Shown: positions 56,013 to 64,000 of the stretch, one piece after another
Layout: the number at the start of each line of letters is the position of its first letter
How positions within the stretch are numbered: the stretch's first letter is position 1
Origin: Neoceratodus forsteri
Lineage: Eukaryota; Chordata; Ceratodontiformes; Ceratodontidae
Reading direction: 5' to 3'
Assembly (NCBI GenBank): GCA_016271365.2
Contig: CM057450.1
Span: 1,806,623,967-1,806,687,966 of the forward strand
DNA: 64,000 nt
The notes under the pieces: model-generated
What the model saw: only the letters and a program-made list of their open reading frames with translations
What the model was told of the DNA's origin: nothing
Databases searched by the model: none
Translations under genes and position numbers: made by a program

Positions 56013-56323
56013 GCATACCTCTCAACCTTTTGTCCTCCAAATGTGGAACATTGCCTCTCAAAATGTGGAACAAATGAGCAAAATGTGGAACACTTAATCA
56101 AATCTTTATCTAGGAGGCTCAGAACACTGTTAAAATGTTTGCATTTATGTTCAGAAAGTCTGTTATTAATTGAATAATATATTTTTTGCATCATTTACTA
56201 TAGAGTTTTGCTTTAAAATGTTAATACTGAATTTGGAACAAGTCCTCACAATGTGGAACAGGGAGCTTTTGTGAAGTAAAATGAGGAACGTTCCTCGTAA
56301 TGTGATACAATTGAGAGCTATGC
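56013..56323. mobile_element. TIR element with repeated AATGTGGAAC motif
   Basis: Ends GCATACCTCTCAACC and (inverted) GCATAGCTCTCAATT form short terminal inverted repeats. Near each end the word AATGTGGAAC, or a close variant, recurs five or more times. No ORF of note. It interrupts the last part of L1-Tx1 copy II. It resembles hAT-type non-autonomous elements, but that is a guess. Confidence 0.55.
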
Positions 56324-56848
56324 TGAAACGCTTAACGTTACTATGTTGGGGAAGGGGAGATACATCTGAAGATGTCTCAGAAAGAGTTCTGAACTGGTTG
56401 CTAGAGCCTATGAGCAGGGCCATTATGTAGGGCAGAATACCAGTATAGTCTGTGCTGACAGCACAATGACATGGAAGAAAAGGTTGATCAACATGCCTAT
56501 AAAGATCGCCCCACCCCAGTTAAACCCCGATGGGGGGTGCACTTGTTTATTGAATTACAAATGGTTTGTGTGTATTCTAATATTATTTTTAACATACTGT
56601 ACTTCAAAGCAGAAGTGTAGCCCCACAACCTCTTGACCTAGATTTAGAGGTATTTATTCTGCTGTGTACAGGATATGCCTCATGCTAGAGATGCCGGCCA
56701 TTGATTATGTGGGCTAGAAGGAGAGGGCATACCTCTAATTTATTATGTACATGAATGTTGTTGAGTATGTTGCTGTGCGTATTGTTTGTATTCCAAAAAA
56801 CAATTAAGAAATCATACAAAAAAAAAATCTCCCTATCCATTCTACTAC

Positions 56849-57060
56849 ACTTATTTATTTATTTATTTATTAAGCACACTAGACAGACAAGTGCCTATTT
56901 TCAGGAGCGACCCGGGAGAGTTACAAAGTCAAAACAATACTTCAGAGACAAGGTAACAATTAGTCAACACGGTACAGTACAGTGCAGGCAGAGAGCCCAA
57001 GCAAATAGCATATAGTGGAACATGGTAGCAACAGGTTCGATATGATAATTAAACATGCTG
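56849..57060 (-). repeat. LINE 3' end, minus strand, (TTTA)n tail
   Basis: (TTTA)n at 56850-56872 is followed by AAGCACACTAGACAGACAAG, then TATTTTCAGGAGCGACCCGG. Read in reverse this is CCGGGTCGCTCCTGAAAATA, then CTAGTGTGCTTAATAAATAA, matching the SINE tail at 55.5 kb. Confidence 0.65.
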
Positions 57061-57393
57061 CAGCCCTATACCTCACTTGGCATAATCATAGATACTGTTC
57101 TTTGGGGGGGGGGGTGAAGCTATAGCTTAAGGTTCCAAAGCTCACTGAATACAAGCCAGTTCTGCAAAGTATTTTATCTTATTAATTACTCCAAGAATTT
57201 TTTTTAAACTGCTTATTTAGACCCTTTTGCAGGTAGCACCCTGGTGTGACTTTCCCTGTTGTGTCAGCTGCTCTTTAAATATTTGAAATAGTTCTTGCAG
57301 GCTTTGTTTTTAATGTATTTGAGCCTACAATGTGCTATCAAATGTGTTTAGCAATTCTGTTTAGACTGTTAACGCTGTTCCCTTGCCACTAAC
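57061..57393. other. Unassigned DNA
   Basis: A G run lies at about 57104-57114. Nothing else recognised. If the exon call that follows is right, this is intron downstream of it. Confidence 0.35.
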
Positions 57394-57495
57394 CTTCTCT
57401 CCGGATCCAGCTGTAAGTTATTTTTTCAGATTCAAAAGTCAGGGTTTTGTTTAGTTGCTGCTCTACATTTTCCTTCTTTGAGTGAAGATCTAAAC
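57394..57495 (-). CDS. Candidate 102-nt host-gene exon, unrecognised
   Basis: On the minus strand a strong acceptor (pyrimidine-rich TTTCTTTTCTATATTTTCAG) precedes a fully open 102-nt block. The block ends GAGAAG and is followed by GTTAGT, a usable donor. Both splice junctions would be phase 1, so the exon is symmetrical and encodes about 34 residues (LDLHSKKENVEQQLNK, then TLTFESEKITYSWIRRE). The composition is hydrophilic and unlike the transposon proteins around it. I do not recognise the protein. No second exon was identified in the window, so this could be a chance arrangement. Confidence 0.3.
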
Positions 57496-58275
57496 CTGAA
57501 AATATAGAAAAGAAATCATTTCCTGTTTTATCCTGAGGCTTGGCATCAGTCTTGTTATTACTGATCAGAGCAGATAAATGTAGCAACTCTACTTGTCATA
57601 ATATAAATGGAATATTGTTCCAACATTTCAAAACTGCTATTGATATCCACAACTTAGAAGCCTTCCCATATGGCAACAGTTATTTAGAAGTGTCTTATCC
57701 TCATGAATGTGGCATTTTTCAATAAGTGTTTAAAAATTATCCCCAATTATGTTTTTAGCTTAAAATTGAAATTATTTTAGAAACAACTCAAAGTAAGGAC
57801 TTTCCTGCTTCTGCTTACTTGCAGGGCACATATAAATGTTGACTGCTGTCCTAGTTTCTAGACTGCTCTAAAACACCCTTATGTAACATCCTCTCTATTA
57901 AAGTGTTATGATGTTCCTTGAGTTTGGTGTGTTTTTAAACAAACTGTACATTTTATAGAGAATAACTTTGCATTATGTATGTTGTATTTTATGTCAACTG
58001 TGACTGAAAAGTGGTATTGTCTCAGTTAACTTTCTGGATAAAAATAAACAATGTAATGAAATCGAGACCAACCCTGGTCCTACTGCAGTTAAATTAGAAA
58101 CCTTATTTTTACGTCTGTTTTGCAAAGAAAGCCAATTCCTCTTGTGATCGAGATAAGGAAGTGCCGTTGAGCCGTGCCACTGGAATGCATTGGGGGCTGG
58201 GAAATGAAGGAGTCTGATTACTGAAAATGAGTGAATGAAGTTGCTTGCCAGTTGTTGTTGGTGCTGTCTGTAACA
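57496..58275. other. Unassigned DNA
   Basis: AT-rich, no domain-bearing frame, no inverted repeat seen. If the neighbouring exon call is right this is intron. Confidence 0.35.
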
Positions 58276-58416
58276 TACAGTGGTAATCACCCAAAAGTAT
58301 ATTGGTACTGCGCATCATTGTGCAGTAACGGTATACATGTTATTCAGTGGGTACCGCATTTCTGCAATGCTCGGTATACAGTCCTACCGGTAAACTTTTG
58401 CATAATTACCGCTGTA
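58276..58416. repeat. Inverted-repeat element, about 141 bp
   Basis: TACAGTGGTAATCACCCAAA at the left pairs imperfectly with CTTTTGCATAATTACCGCTG at the right. The centre also holds GGTATAC words in both orientations. No ORF. Pairing outside these limits is weaker. Confidence 0.5.
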
Positions 58417-58554
58417 GTAGAACCATGCTATTGGTTGTGCCACCAGCTGTGCATGATGATCATGTGGGCGTGTGGAGAACCTCTTGAGAACACGACAGTA
58501 AAGGTCATGTGAAAGCACTTTTAAATGTTTTCAGGCACTCTGCTTGTTAAAGGC

Positions 58555-59062
58555 AGTTAAAGAGCACTTTCTGTGGTATTATTGTGAAAAGCCATGAACG
58601 ACCCATACCTGACCAGGAGTTCAGGGATGTGTAAAAAATATTTCTACATGGTAGGGTTTTTGGGAGGGAAGGGATCGTATTTTAGCTCCATGGAGCAGAA
58701 TTGCTGATTCTTTGCACTTCCTGATTTGGAGACACGTCCCCGCACTCTCCCAAATTCTTACATGACGATGTGCTAGTGTGGCATCGCACTCCAAATGACC
58801 ATATACATGCCTATGGCGCATGCCCCTGCGCTAGCACATTGTGATGTAAGAATATGGGAGAGCACGTTAGCATGTCTCCAAACAGGGAAGTGGAAGGGAT
58901 CAGAGACTCGGCTCTACAGAGCCAAAATATGATCCCTTCCCTCATGAAAACCCTACCATGTAAAAATAATTTTTACATATCCTTGAACTCCTGGGCAGGT
59001 AAGGGTCCTTCGTGACTTTTGGGAACATTTTGTGACAGAGCACAGAAGATGCTCTTTAAAGT
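58555..59062. mobile_element. Long foldback element, about 508 bp with about 220-bp arms
   Basis: The two halves are inverse copies through many blocks. In left-arm orientation these are TTAAAGAGCA, ACCTGACCAGGAGTTCA, TTCTACATGGTAGGGTTTT, GGGAAGGGATCGTATTTT, TTTGGAGACA, CTCTCCCAAATTCTTACATG and TGTGCTAG. Each has its near-complement in the right half. The loop is about 50 bases around 58800. No transposase frame is present. A partial relative lies at 6.47-6.67 kb. Confidence 0.78.
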
Positions 59063-60034
59063 GCCATGAATGAGTTATTTCTTAGAATTTGCCGACAGTG
59101 TGCTTGTCACTAATGATGGACCCAGCACTCATCACAGCCTGACAAGAATCACAAATGGACCAAATCACTTTTTAAACATGTATGTTCCAATTCTGGCTGC
59201 ACTGTATATGCAAGACAATGTATAAAATAGTGCAGAGATTATCCATTGGCTATTTCATACGGCCTATTATGAAGTATACATTCACTCTTTGTCTCTGGTC
59301 ACATTCCTATTACTGAAACTTTCCCTTTTCCCCTTGACTCTGGTTTCATTCTGTTTCCAGTTGTACTAGTAAATACCCTTCCCATCCTGTTTTATTCAGT
59401 TTGGTATCTACCGTTTAGCCTCCCTGCCACCTCACTCTCTCCAGTCATATTCTCATTCCTGTTATGTACCAGTAAGCTTCCTTCCCTCCCATTCTGGAGG
59501 TAGGACTTGATTCTACAGACATCAGAGCACTGGTGCACTTTAACATAACTTGAAATTTCCATTAAGCCAGGCAGGAGAGAACACCAAGATATTTTGTTTG
59601 TTTACCACAAAAGCTAACAGGTGTCATGCTGTGTCATTTTTTTTCTTTACATTAATTGCTTAAACAGGTAGTTGGATACCGCACAGCAGAAAAACATTTT
59701 GTTAAATCCTGTTATAAAATGGGGTAAGAATATCCTGTGTTTTGATTGGTTGTTACCTGTGCATCAAATCCTTCAATGTACAGGTAAAAACAAGTCCTCA
59801 AAAGCAGGAGGATTGCATTGTAGAAAGTAATTCAGTGTGCTGTTAGAACAATGTTTTTCAAATTCCACTATTTTTTCCCTATCTTTGCAAGGGAAACTTA
59901 AAGAGCAGCTGACGCCTTTCGGAAAACATAATATTTAGACTCAATTTAGTTTGTATTTCACAAATCTTCTATAGATTTCTGCTTTCCATTACTTATTACT
60001 GAAGACAAAAATAAGATCTTTATCCCTCAGAGTT
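59063..60034. other. Unassigned DNA
   Basis: No gene or transposon protein seen. Pyrimidine-rich stretches lie around 59310-59480. Confidence 0.4.
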
Positions 60035-60175
60035 CATCTGCCTCTACAGCTTATTCCCTTCTTGAGATTATAATGCCCTGTTGTGACATCACAGTTTGTT
60101 GGCATAGGAATAACTGTGATGTCACAAGCAGAGTATTATGATATCAGGTTGGGAAGCTGCAATAGGGAGGTGATG
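60035..60175. mobile_element. Small hairpin element with perfect 16-bp core arms
   Basis: TTGTGACATCACAGTT (60081-60096) and AACTGTGATGTCACAA (60112-60127) are perfect inverse copies 15 bases apart. Outside them pairing continues imperfectly (ATAATGCCCTG with CAGAGTATTAT, TACAGCTT with AAGCTGCA) to about 60035 and 60175. No ORF. Confidence 0.65.
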
Positions 60176-61210
60176 AGCCCCCAAGGAACAGCTATCCTGT
60201 TGTCATGCATATGAGCTCAATAATAAATAACTGGGATAAGAAATACAGAGCTAATGAGAAATATCAGCTGCTTTCTGTCCAAAGAGTATGTTTTTCAAAG
60301 TGCTTCTTGAGGCATCGGTGGCCATTTAACAGCAGAAAACCCCTTGCTAAGCATATTTCTGAGCCAGTTTTACATTAAAAAAACTAAACAGAATGTAACC
60401 CCACAAATAAATCCGTAATTTATAAACTGCTCATAAACAGAAACTGTTTCTGATTATATTGCGCTGCTGCTTCTCCGAGTCCCTGACTGCTCTCAGCTGT
60501 TAAACAGTGAATGATTTCTGTCATGTTGCACTGCTGTGCTTAACTTTCTTTCAGTCTCTGACTGTTCTAGCTCTCCCACATTCAAACAATAATTGCTACA
60601 ATCCTGTTTTTTTTTTTAAACTGAAAATAAATTGTATTTTCTTACGTCCTGATTTCATCCTGTGTCTGCTGCGTTCCTGTCTGCTCCCGCTGTGGCCATC
60701 GCGATGCTGGTCCCATGATTTAAAGAAAAAGCTGTTGCCTCATTTTTTTTTTTTAGTACACTTGTGCATTTAATTGATTCCTGATAAGATGTTCAGGGTG
60801 GAGGTGCTTAGAAGTCCAGAGGACACCTCCGGTATGGCAGCTTGCTGTGTGTGTGTGGGGGGCAGGGCCACTAAGTACATATTCCCACTCACTCCAACAA
60901 GCCCAAGATTTAAAACACAGAACTGTAAAAACATTAAGGAAAAGAAAACACATAAGTGAAAAAAATTGACACCGGCTGGGGTGGAGAAGTTTGACCTACT
61001 TCCTGGATCATTCTACATTACTACAGATCCCAACAAAGGACAAATGTCCTAATCTCACACACACACACACACACACACACGCGCGCACAACCCAAGGTGG
61101 AAGGACTATTTTACAATACAAATGGCAAATCAAATCATTTAACTGTTTTTATAGCTAAACTTTTTTTAACATGTAAAAATGATAGAAAAAAGGAAAATCA
61201 TTTTATAAGT
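60176..61210. other. Unassigned DNA with a CA/CG microsatellite
   Basis: Poly-T tracts occur near 60608 and 60742. A (CA)n run with a short GCGCGC end lies at 61055-61087. No gene recognised. Confidence 0.45.
61055..61087. repeat. (CA)n microsatellite with CG end
   Basis: About thirteen CA units then GCGCGC. Confidence 0.9.
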
Positions 61211-61356
61211 GCAGTAAGACACTCTGGGGTGTGCATTGAACAGATATTACTGCACTTCCACGGGCTGAAGGCACATGGCACGTGGCCTTGTACTTCACTA
61301 TGTCCCTGGGCATGCAGTAATATCTGTTCAGTGCACATCCCATTGTGTCTTATTGC
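61211..61356. mobile_element. 146-bp inverted-repeat MITE-like element
   Basis: The left arm 61211-61254 starts GCAGTAAGACAC and ends CAGATATTACTGCA. It is mirrored by 61313-61356, which starts TGCAGTAATATCTG and ends GTGTCTTATTGC. The arms are about 44 bp with a 58-bp loop that itself has short self-complementary words. No ORF. Confidence 0.75.
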
Positions 61357-62540
61357 TTACACCACCTATCATTTTCTTCCATAGATCTTTTTCTCCCTTG
61401 GCCACTCATCTTCAGGAATATACCCTGGTCTCAGGGATATACCATGTTCAGGCTGTCCGTCTCCTTGCTCCATTGATCCAGTCAACCCCGATGGCACACG
61501 TGGGTACCTCCATGGGTAGGGGCTCCAGGGGGAAGGCTGTCCTCCCTCCCTCTCCCAAAGTAGTCCAGTCTGTGGAAAGGATCCAGTGTCATGTCAGGCA
61601 CTAGGACCTAGGGGAGTCAGAGTCATCAGCCATCAAATAGACAGCAGTGGGGATTTTGCTGTTCCCCCCACCCAGCCCTCCTTTCTCCCTGGTGTGGACA
61701 GAGCCTCTGGACAGCTTTGGAGGCATGCATTGATGCTTGTGAAAGGGGCAAGCTCCCTGGCACACCGTAGGATTACCACAGTGCTGGTGTCTGATACCTT
61801 CTGTACCGCTGCAGCACACTGCCAAGTGGCAGCTGCTGCAGTTCGTCCTGCCTCCCAATGCAGCGACTAGCATTCTTTCCCGAACCCAGGTCACATGCAC
61901 AGCACTACAGCTGGACCAGTGGAGCGGTCCTCCCGCAATCACAAACAGAATCACTTTAGAATGGACAACAACATAAATAAAATCACCTTTTGCCACTCTA
62001 GTTTTCTTTTATAGCCACTGTCCTTGTCATGTAATGTTATTATAATTATACTTGTGGGAGACTGATGCATATTTGGACAGTATAGAGATAGCCATCCAAG
62101 CGCACTGAAATATGAAATCACAACTGCTGGTGCCTATGTCAGTGGCAATTGAAGATGGTGTTTGAAACTGCAATTGCAAAGAGGTAGGAGGCTTGAATTG
62201 ATTTCACTTAATTCTCCTTTAGTTTTCTTTATTCCAAAAACATGCTTTTGAAAAGCACACTAAGAATCTTTAATAGCAACAGCAAATAGTACAGTGTCAT
62301 GGAGAGCCTATATATAACATTGGTCACCCGATTTACCAACTATTTTACTTACCTGAAAATACTCATAAATTATAATCCAGCTAATTATGTGTGCTGGTTT
62401 AGTAACAAACTTTATAGGAACTGTAGAGTCAAACAGTTACAGGACTTTCATAAACTAGAAGTCACAGTCAAAGGATCAACATGCTTTAATGCACTGCACA
62501 CATGCCTGAGATGTCAGGGTACTACAGAAGCATAGTATGA
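61357..62540. other. Unassigned DNA, GC-rich part with frames on both strands
   Basis: From about 61420 to 61960 the base composition is richer in G and C than its surroundings. It holds overlapping frames on both strands (61586-61870 plus, 61601-61996 minus, 131 codons). Neither has a domain I recognise. They may be a degraded transposon ORF or chance frames. The rest is AT-rich. Confidence 0.35.
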
Positions 62541-62544
62541 ACAT

Positions 62545-63310
62545 ACAAATTTATCAGCTGAGACAGGCCATAATGGCCTTTCGATTCTGCTCAAGTGTGC
62601 AGCTCTCTTAATTCCCTGGAGCTGCCCTCCCCACTCCTCCTGGAGTTATCCCCCTCCATTCCACTCTCCTAACCACCTCCCAGTATTGCCTCCTACGGTC
62701 CTAATCTTCTTCGTCACTATGTCCCAACCCCCCTTGAAACTGGCCACCATCTTTGCCGCCACCACCTCCTCCAGCAACTCATTCCACCCCTTCACCACCC
62801 TTTCAGTGAAAACATACCTCCTCATTTCCTCCTTGAATCTAACCCCCCACCAATTTCAGGCTATGCCTTCTTGTTGTACCCTTCTTTCATAAGTTAAAGA
62901 TGCGCTCTGTACCAACCCTGTTTATGTCCTTCAGGTACCTGAAGGTTTTGATTATATCCCCCCTCTCCCTTCTGTCCTCCAGGGAGTACATGTTTAATTC
63001 TCTCAGCCTCTCCTCATATGTTCAGTCCCCCATGCCCTTGATCATTTTGGCTGCCCTCCACTGGACCCCCTCCAGTAGTTTGATATCTTTCTTCAGTTAA
63101 GGGCACCAGATCTGTACACAGTATTCCGGGTGTGGTCTCACCAGTGACCTGTATAGTGGCAGAATAACTTCTCCTCTCCTAGAGGTGCTTCCCCTGGCGT
63201 TACAGCCCAGAATTTTGTGTGCTTTGGCTGCAGCCTTTCAGCACTGTGCTGAGTGCTTCATATCACTCTTGATCATTACTCCCAGGTCCTTGCTTGGCTC
63301 CTTCTGCACG
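62545..63310 (-). pseudogene. CR1-type LINE ORF2 C-terminal part and 3' end, minus strand
   Basis: Minus-strand translation from 63250 downward gives RSLVRP-like sequence, LEGVQWRAAKMIKGMGD, TYEERLRELNMYSLEDRREG and, after frame changes, KTFRYLKDINRVGTEF. Further on come YVFTERVVKGWNELLEEVVA and, near 62700, a short hydrophilic tail. This is the CR1-type post-RT region. The RT palm is absent (5' truncation). The 3' end reaches about 62545. The same C-terminal organisation is seen at 2.8-3.3 kb. Confidence 0.68.
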
Positions 63311-63439
63311 TGACCAATGGGAAATGCAATCAACAGTCACCTGATGCTCTTTGAGCAGTTGGGTTGCCTCCTTCTTTTCATGTCTGCTTCTGAAGTGTTT
63401 ATGGAGGTTGATGTCCATTTTGAGTTAGATATGTACTTC

Positions 63440-63765
63440 TGTATTGTATTTTGTATCTGCTGCTTGTTGTTAATTTATATACTGCCATTGCTGTGTAAAA
63501 AATTCGATCTCTATTTTTGTACCACAGTTTCTACAGTATATAAAATTGCTATCTGTACTTGTACTTCAGATGTAATGAAAGTACCTGACTCAAGGTGCCT
63601 GCATAGGTTCTTTACCTTTTGTAAGTTGCCTGTATTTTATGTATCCTACCTTTGAATTGTTTGCCTGTATTTGCGTTGTACTCTTCCAGGTCGTGCCTGA
63701 AAAGAAGCATTTCTGATGCCTAGTGCACTTACTCAGTTATCAAAAACAAATAAATAAAGGCAATG
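63440..63765 (+). repeat. LINE 3' end, plus strand
   Basis: The segment ends with CTTCCAGGTCGTGCCTGAAA, then CCTAGTGCACTTACTCAG and a tail AAAACAAATAAATAAAGG. This is a variant of the GGTCGYNCCTG tail found at 55.5 and 56.9 kb. Confidence 0.55.
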
Positions 63766-64000
63766 TTAATTGAAGAGATTACTCAAATTCATCAATTCAC
63801 CACACCTATTGCAGATGACTTTACAAAGAATAGTGTGTCTCTTCCCCCCACACAAGCAACATCAGAGGTTTTTCACAAATCTTCTGGCTGTGGTGTGGTG
63901 CTGTGTAATGTGCTGTAGTATAGTTAGTATATGACCACAGTAGACAATGAAATAGAGAATGATGGGTAGACAAGTGTGTTTTATGGATTTTTTTTGATGC
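63766..64000. other. Unassigned DNA at the right edge
   Basis: Short, AT-rich; nothing recognised. Confidence 0.4.

Larger units (their letters stand above)
54481..56450 (+). pseudogene. L1-Tx1 copy II ORF2 C-terminal part
   Basis: After DIRS-C the frame resumes with RLLYLVQMLLVGLNMQDRKR, ATFFWSGGKHRASHIWLWL and KGGVGFPDF, the post-RT region of L1/Tx1 ORF2. The stretch around the SINE continues with FLNCLFYPRALVHKWHQAIS and MCPKLIPFLLDIRKAI. After the TIR element a short coding-like remainder is left. Stops are frequent. Confidence 0.7.
46155..56830 (+). mobile_element. L1-Tx1 retrotransposon copy II, split by at least five insertions
   Basis: Endonuclease, RT and C-terminal segments appear in order from 46155 to about 56450, separated by an unidentified insert (about 46335-47015), a CR1 3' end (48124-48338), DIRS-C (48712-54480), a SINE (55400-55632) and a TIR element (56013-56323). 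The A-rich tail is at about 56815-56828. It is from the same broad family as copy I but not a close duplicate. Confidence 0.78.

Noticed and set aside
57994..58290. 98-codon minus-strand frame near the candidate exon
   Set aside because: No convincing acceptor and donor pair, and part of it lies in an inverted-repeat unit.
61586..61996. Overlapping frames on both strands in a GC-rich patch
   Set aside because: GC-rich DNA gives long chance frames; neither translation shows a motif.
1..64000. CRISPR array, bacterial operons or phage genes
   Set aside because: No regularly spaced repeats and no bacterial-style gene layout; the content is vertebrate transposon DNA.

Overview
This window looks like intergenic or intronic DNA from a large, repeat-dense vertebrate genome, most likely an amphibian. 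Three observations point that way: DIRS-type tyrosine-recombinase retrotransposons, L1 elements of the Tx1 type and CR1-type LINEs occur together; non-coding DNA is AT-rich; and a palindromic DIRS end at 12.88 kb resembles DIRS ends I associate with caecilians. The last point is from memory and is an inference. I found no bacterial-style genes, rRNA, tRNA gene or CRISPR array. The only candidate host gene piece is one possible 102-nt exon on the minus strand at 57.4 kb.

Layout: 0-2.5 kb is the right part of a DIRS element (family A). 2.5-6.7 kb holds LINE tails and fragments, including a decayed minus-strand L1-Tx1 copy. 7.2-11.6 kb is a near full-length but broken jockey/CR1-superfamily LINE with a 2A-like motif just before its endonuclease. 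14.5-26.2 kb is L1-Tx1 copy I, split by a 7-kb DIRS element (family B, itself split by a LINE tail) and by a 0.4-kb terminal-inverted-repeat element. 26.7-32.4 kb is a structurally complete DIRS element (family A, copy 2). 32.4-42.2 kb is mostly unrecognised AT-rich DNA with microsatellites, segmental duplications and one long-arm inverted-repeat element. 42.4-44.8 kb is a decayed CR1-like LINE. 46.2-56.8 kb is L1-Tx1 copy II, split by a CR1 3' end, a third DIRS element (family C), a tRNA-headed SINE and a TIR element. 57-62.5 kb is low in coding repeats but rich in hairpin-type elements. 62.5-63.8 kb holds more LINE ends.

The three DIRS elements show the expected parts: inverted terminal repeats, an internal complementary region (ICR) that copies the two outer ends back to back, a gag-like ORF, an RT-RNase H-methyltransferase-like ORF, and a tyrosine recombinase. 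All are pseudogenised by stops and frameshifts, and in at least three recombinase copies key residues are also lost. The most interesting signal not covered by standard annotation is a small palindrome, arms ATTACK/MGTAAT around a 6-7 base spacer. It sits at the extreme right end of all three DIRS families and is repeated in their ICRs. It is a candidate recombinase recognition site and, in families A and C, it also overlaps an outward-facing splice-donor consensus.
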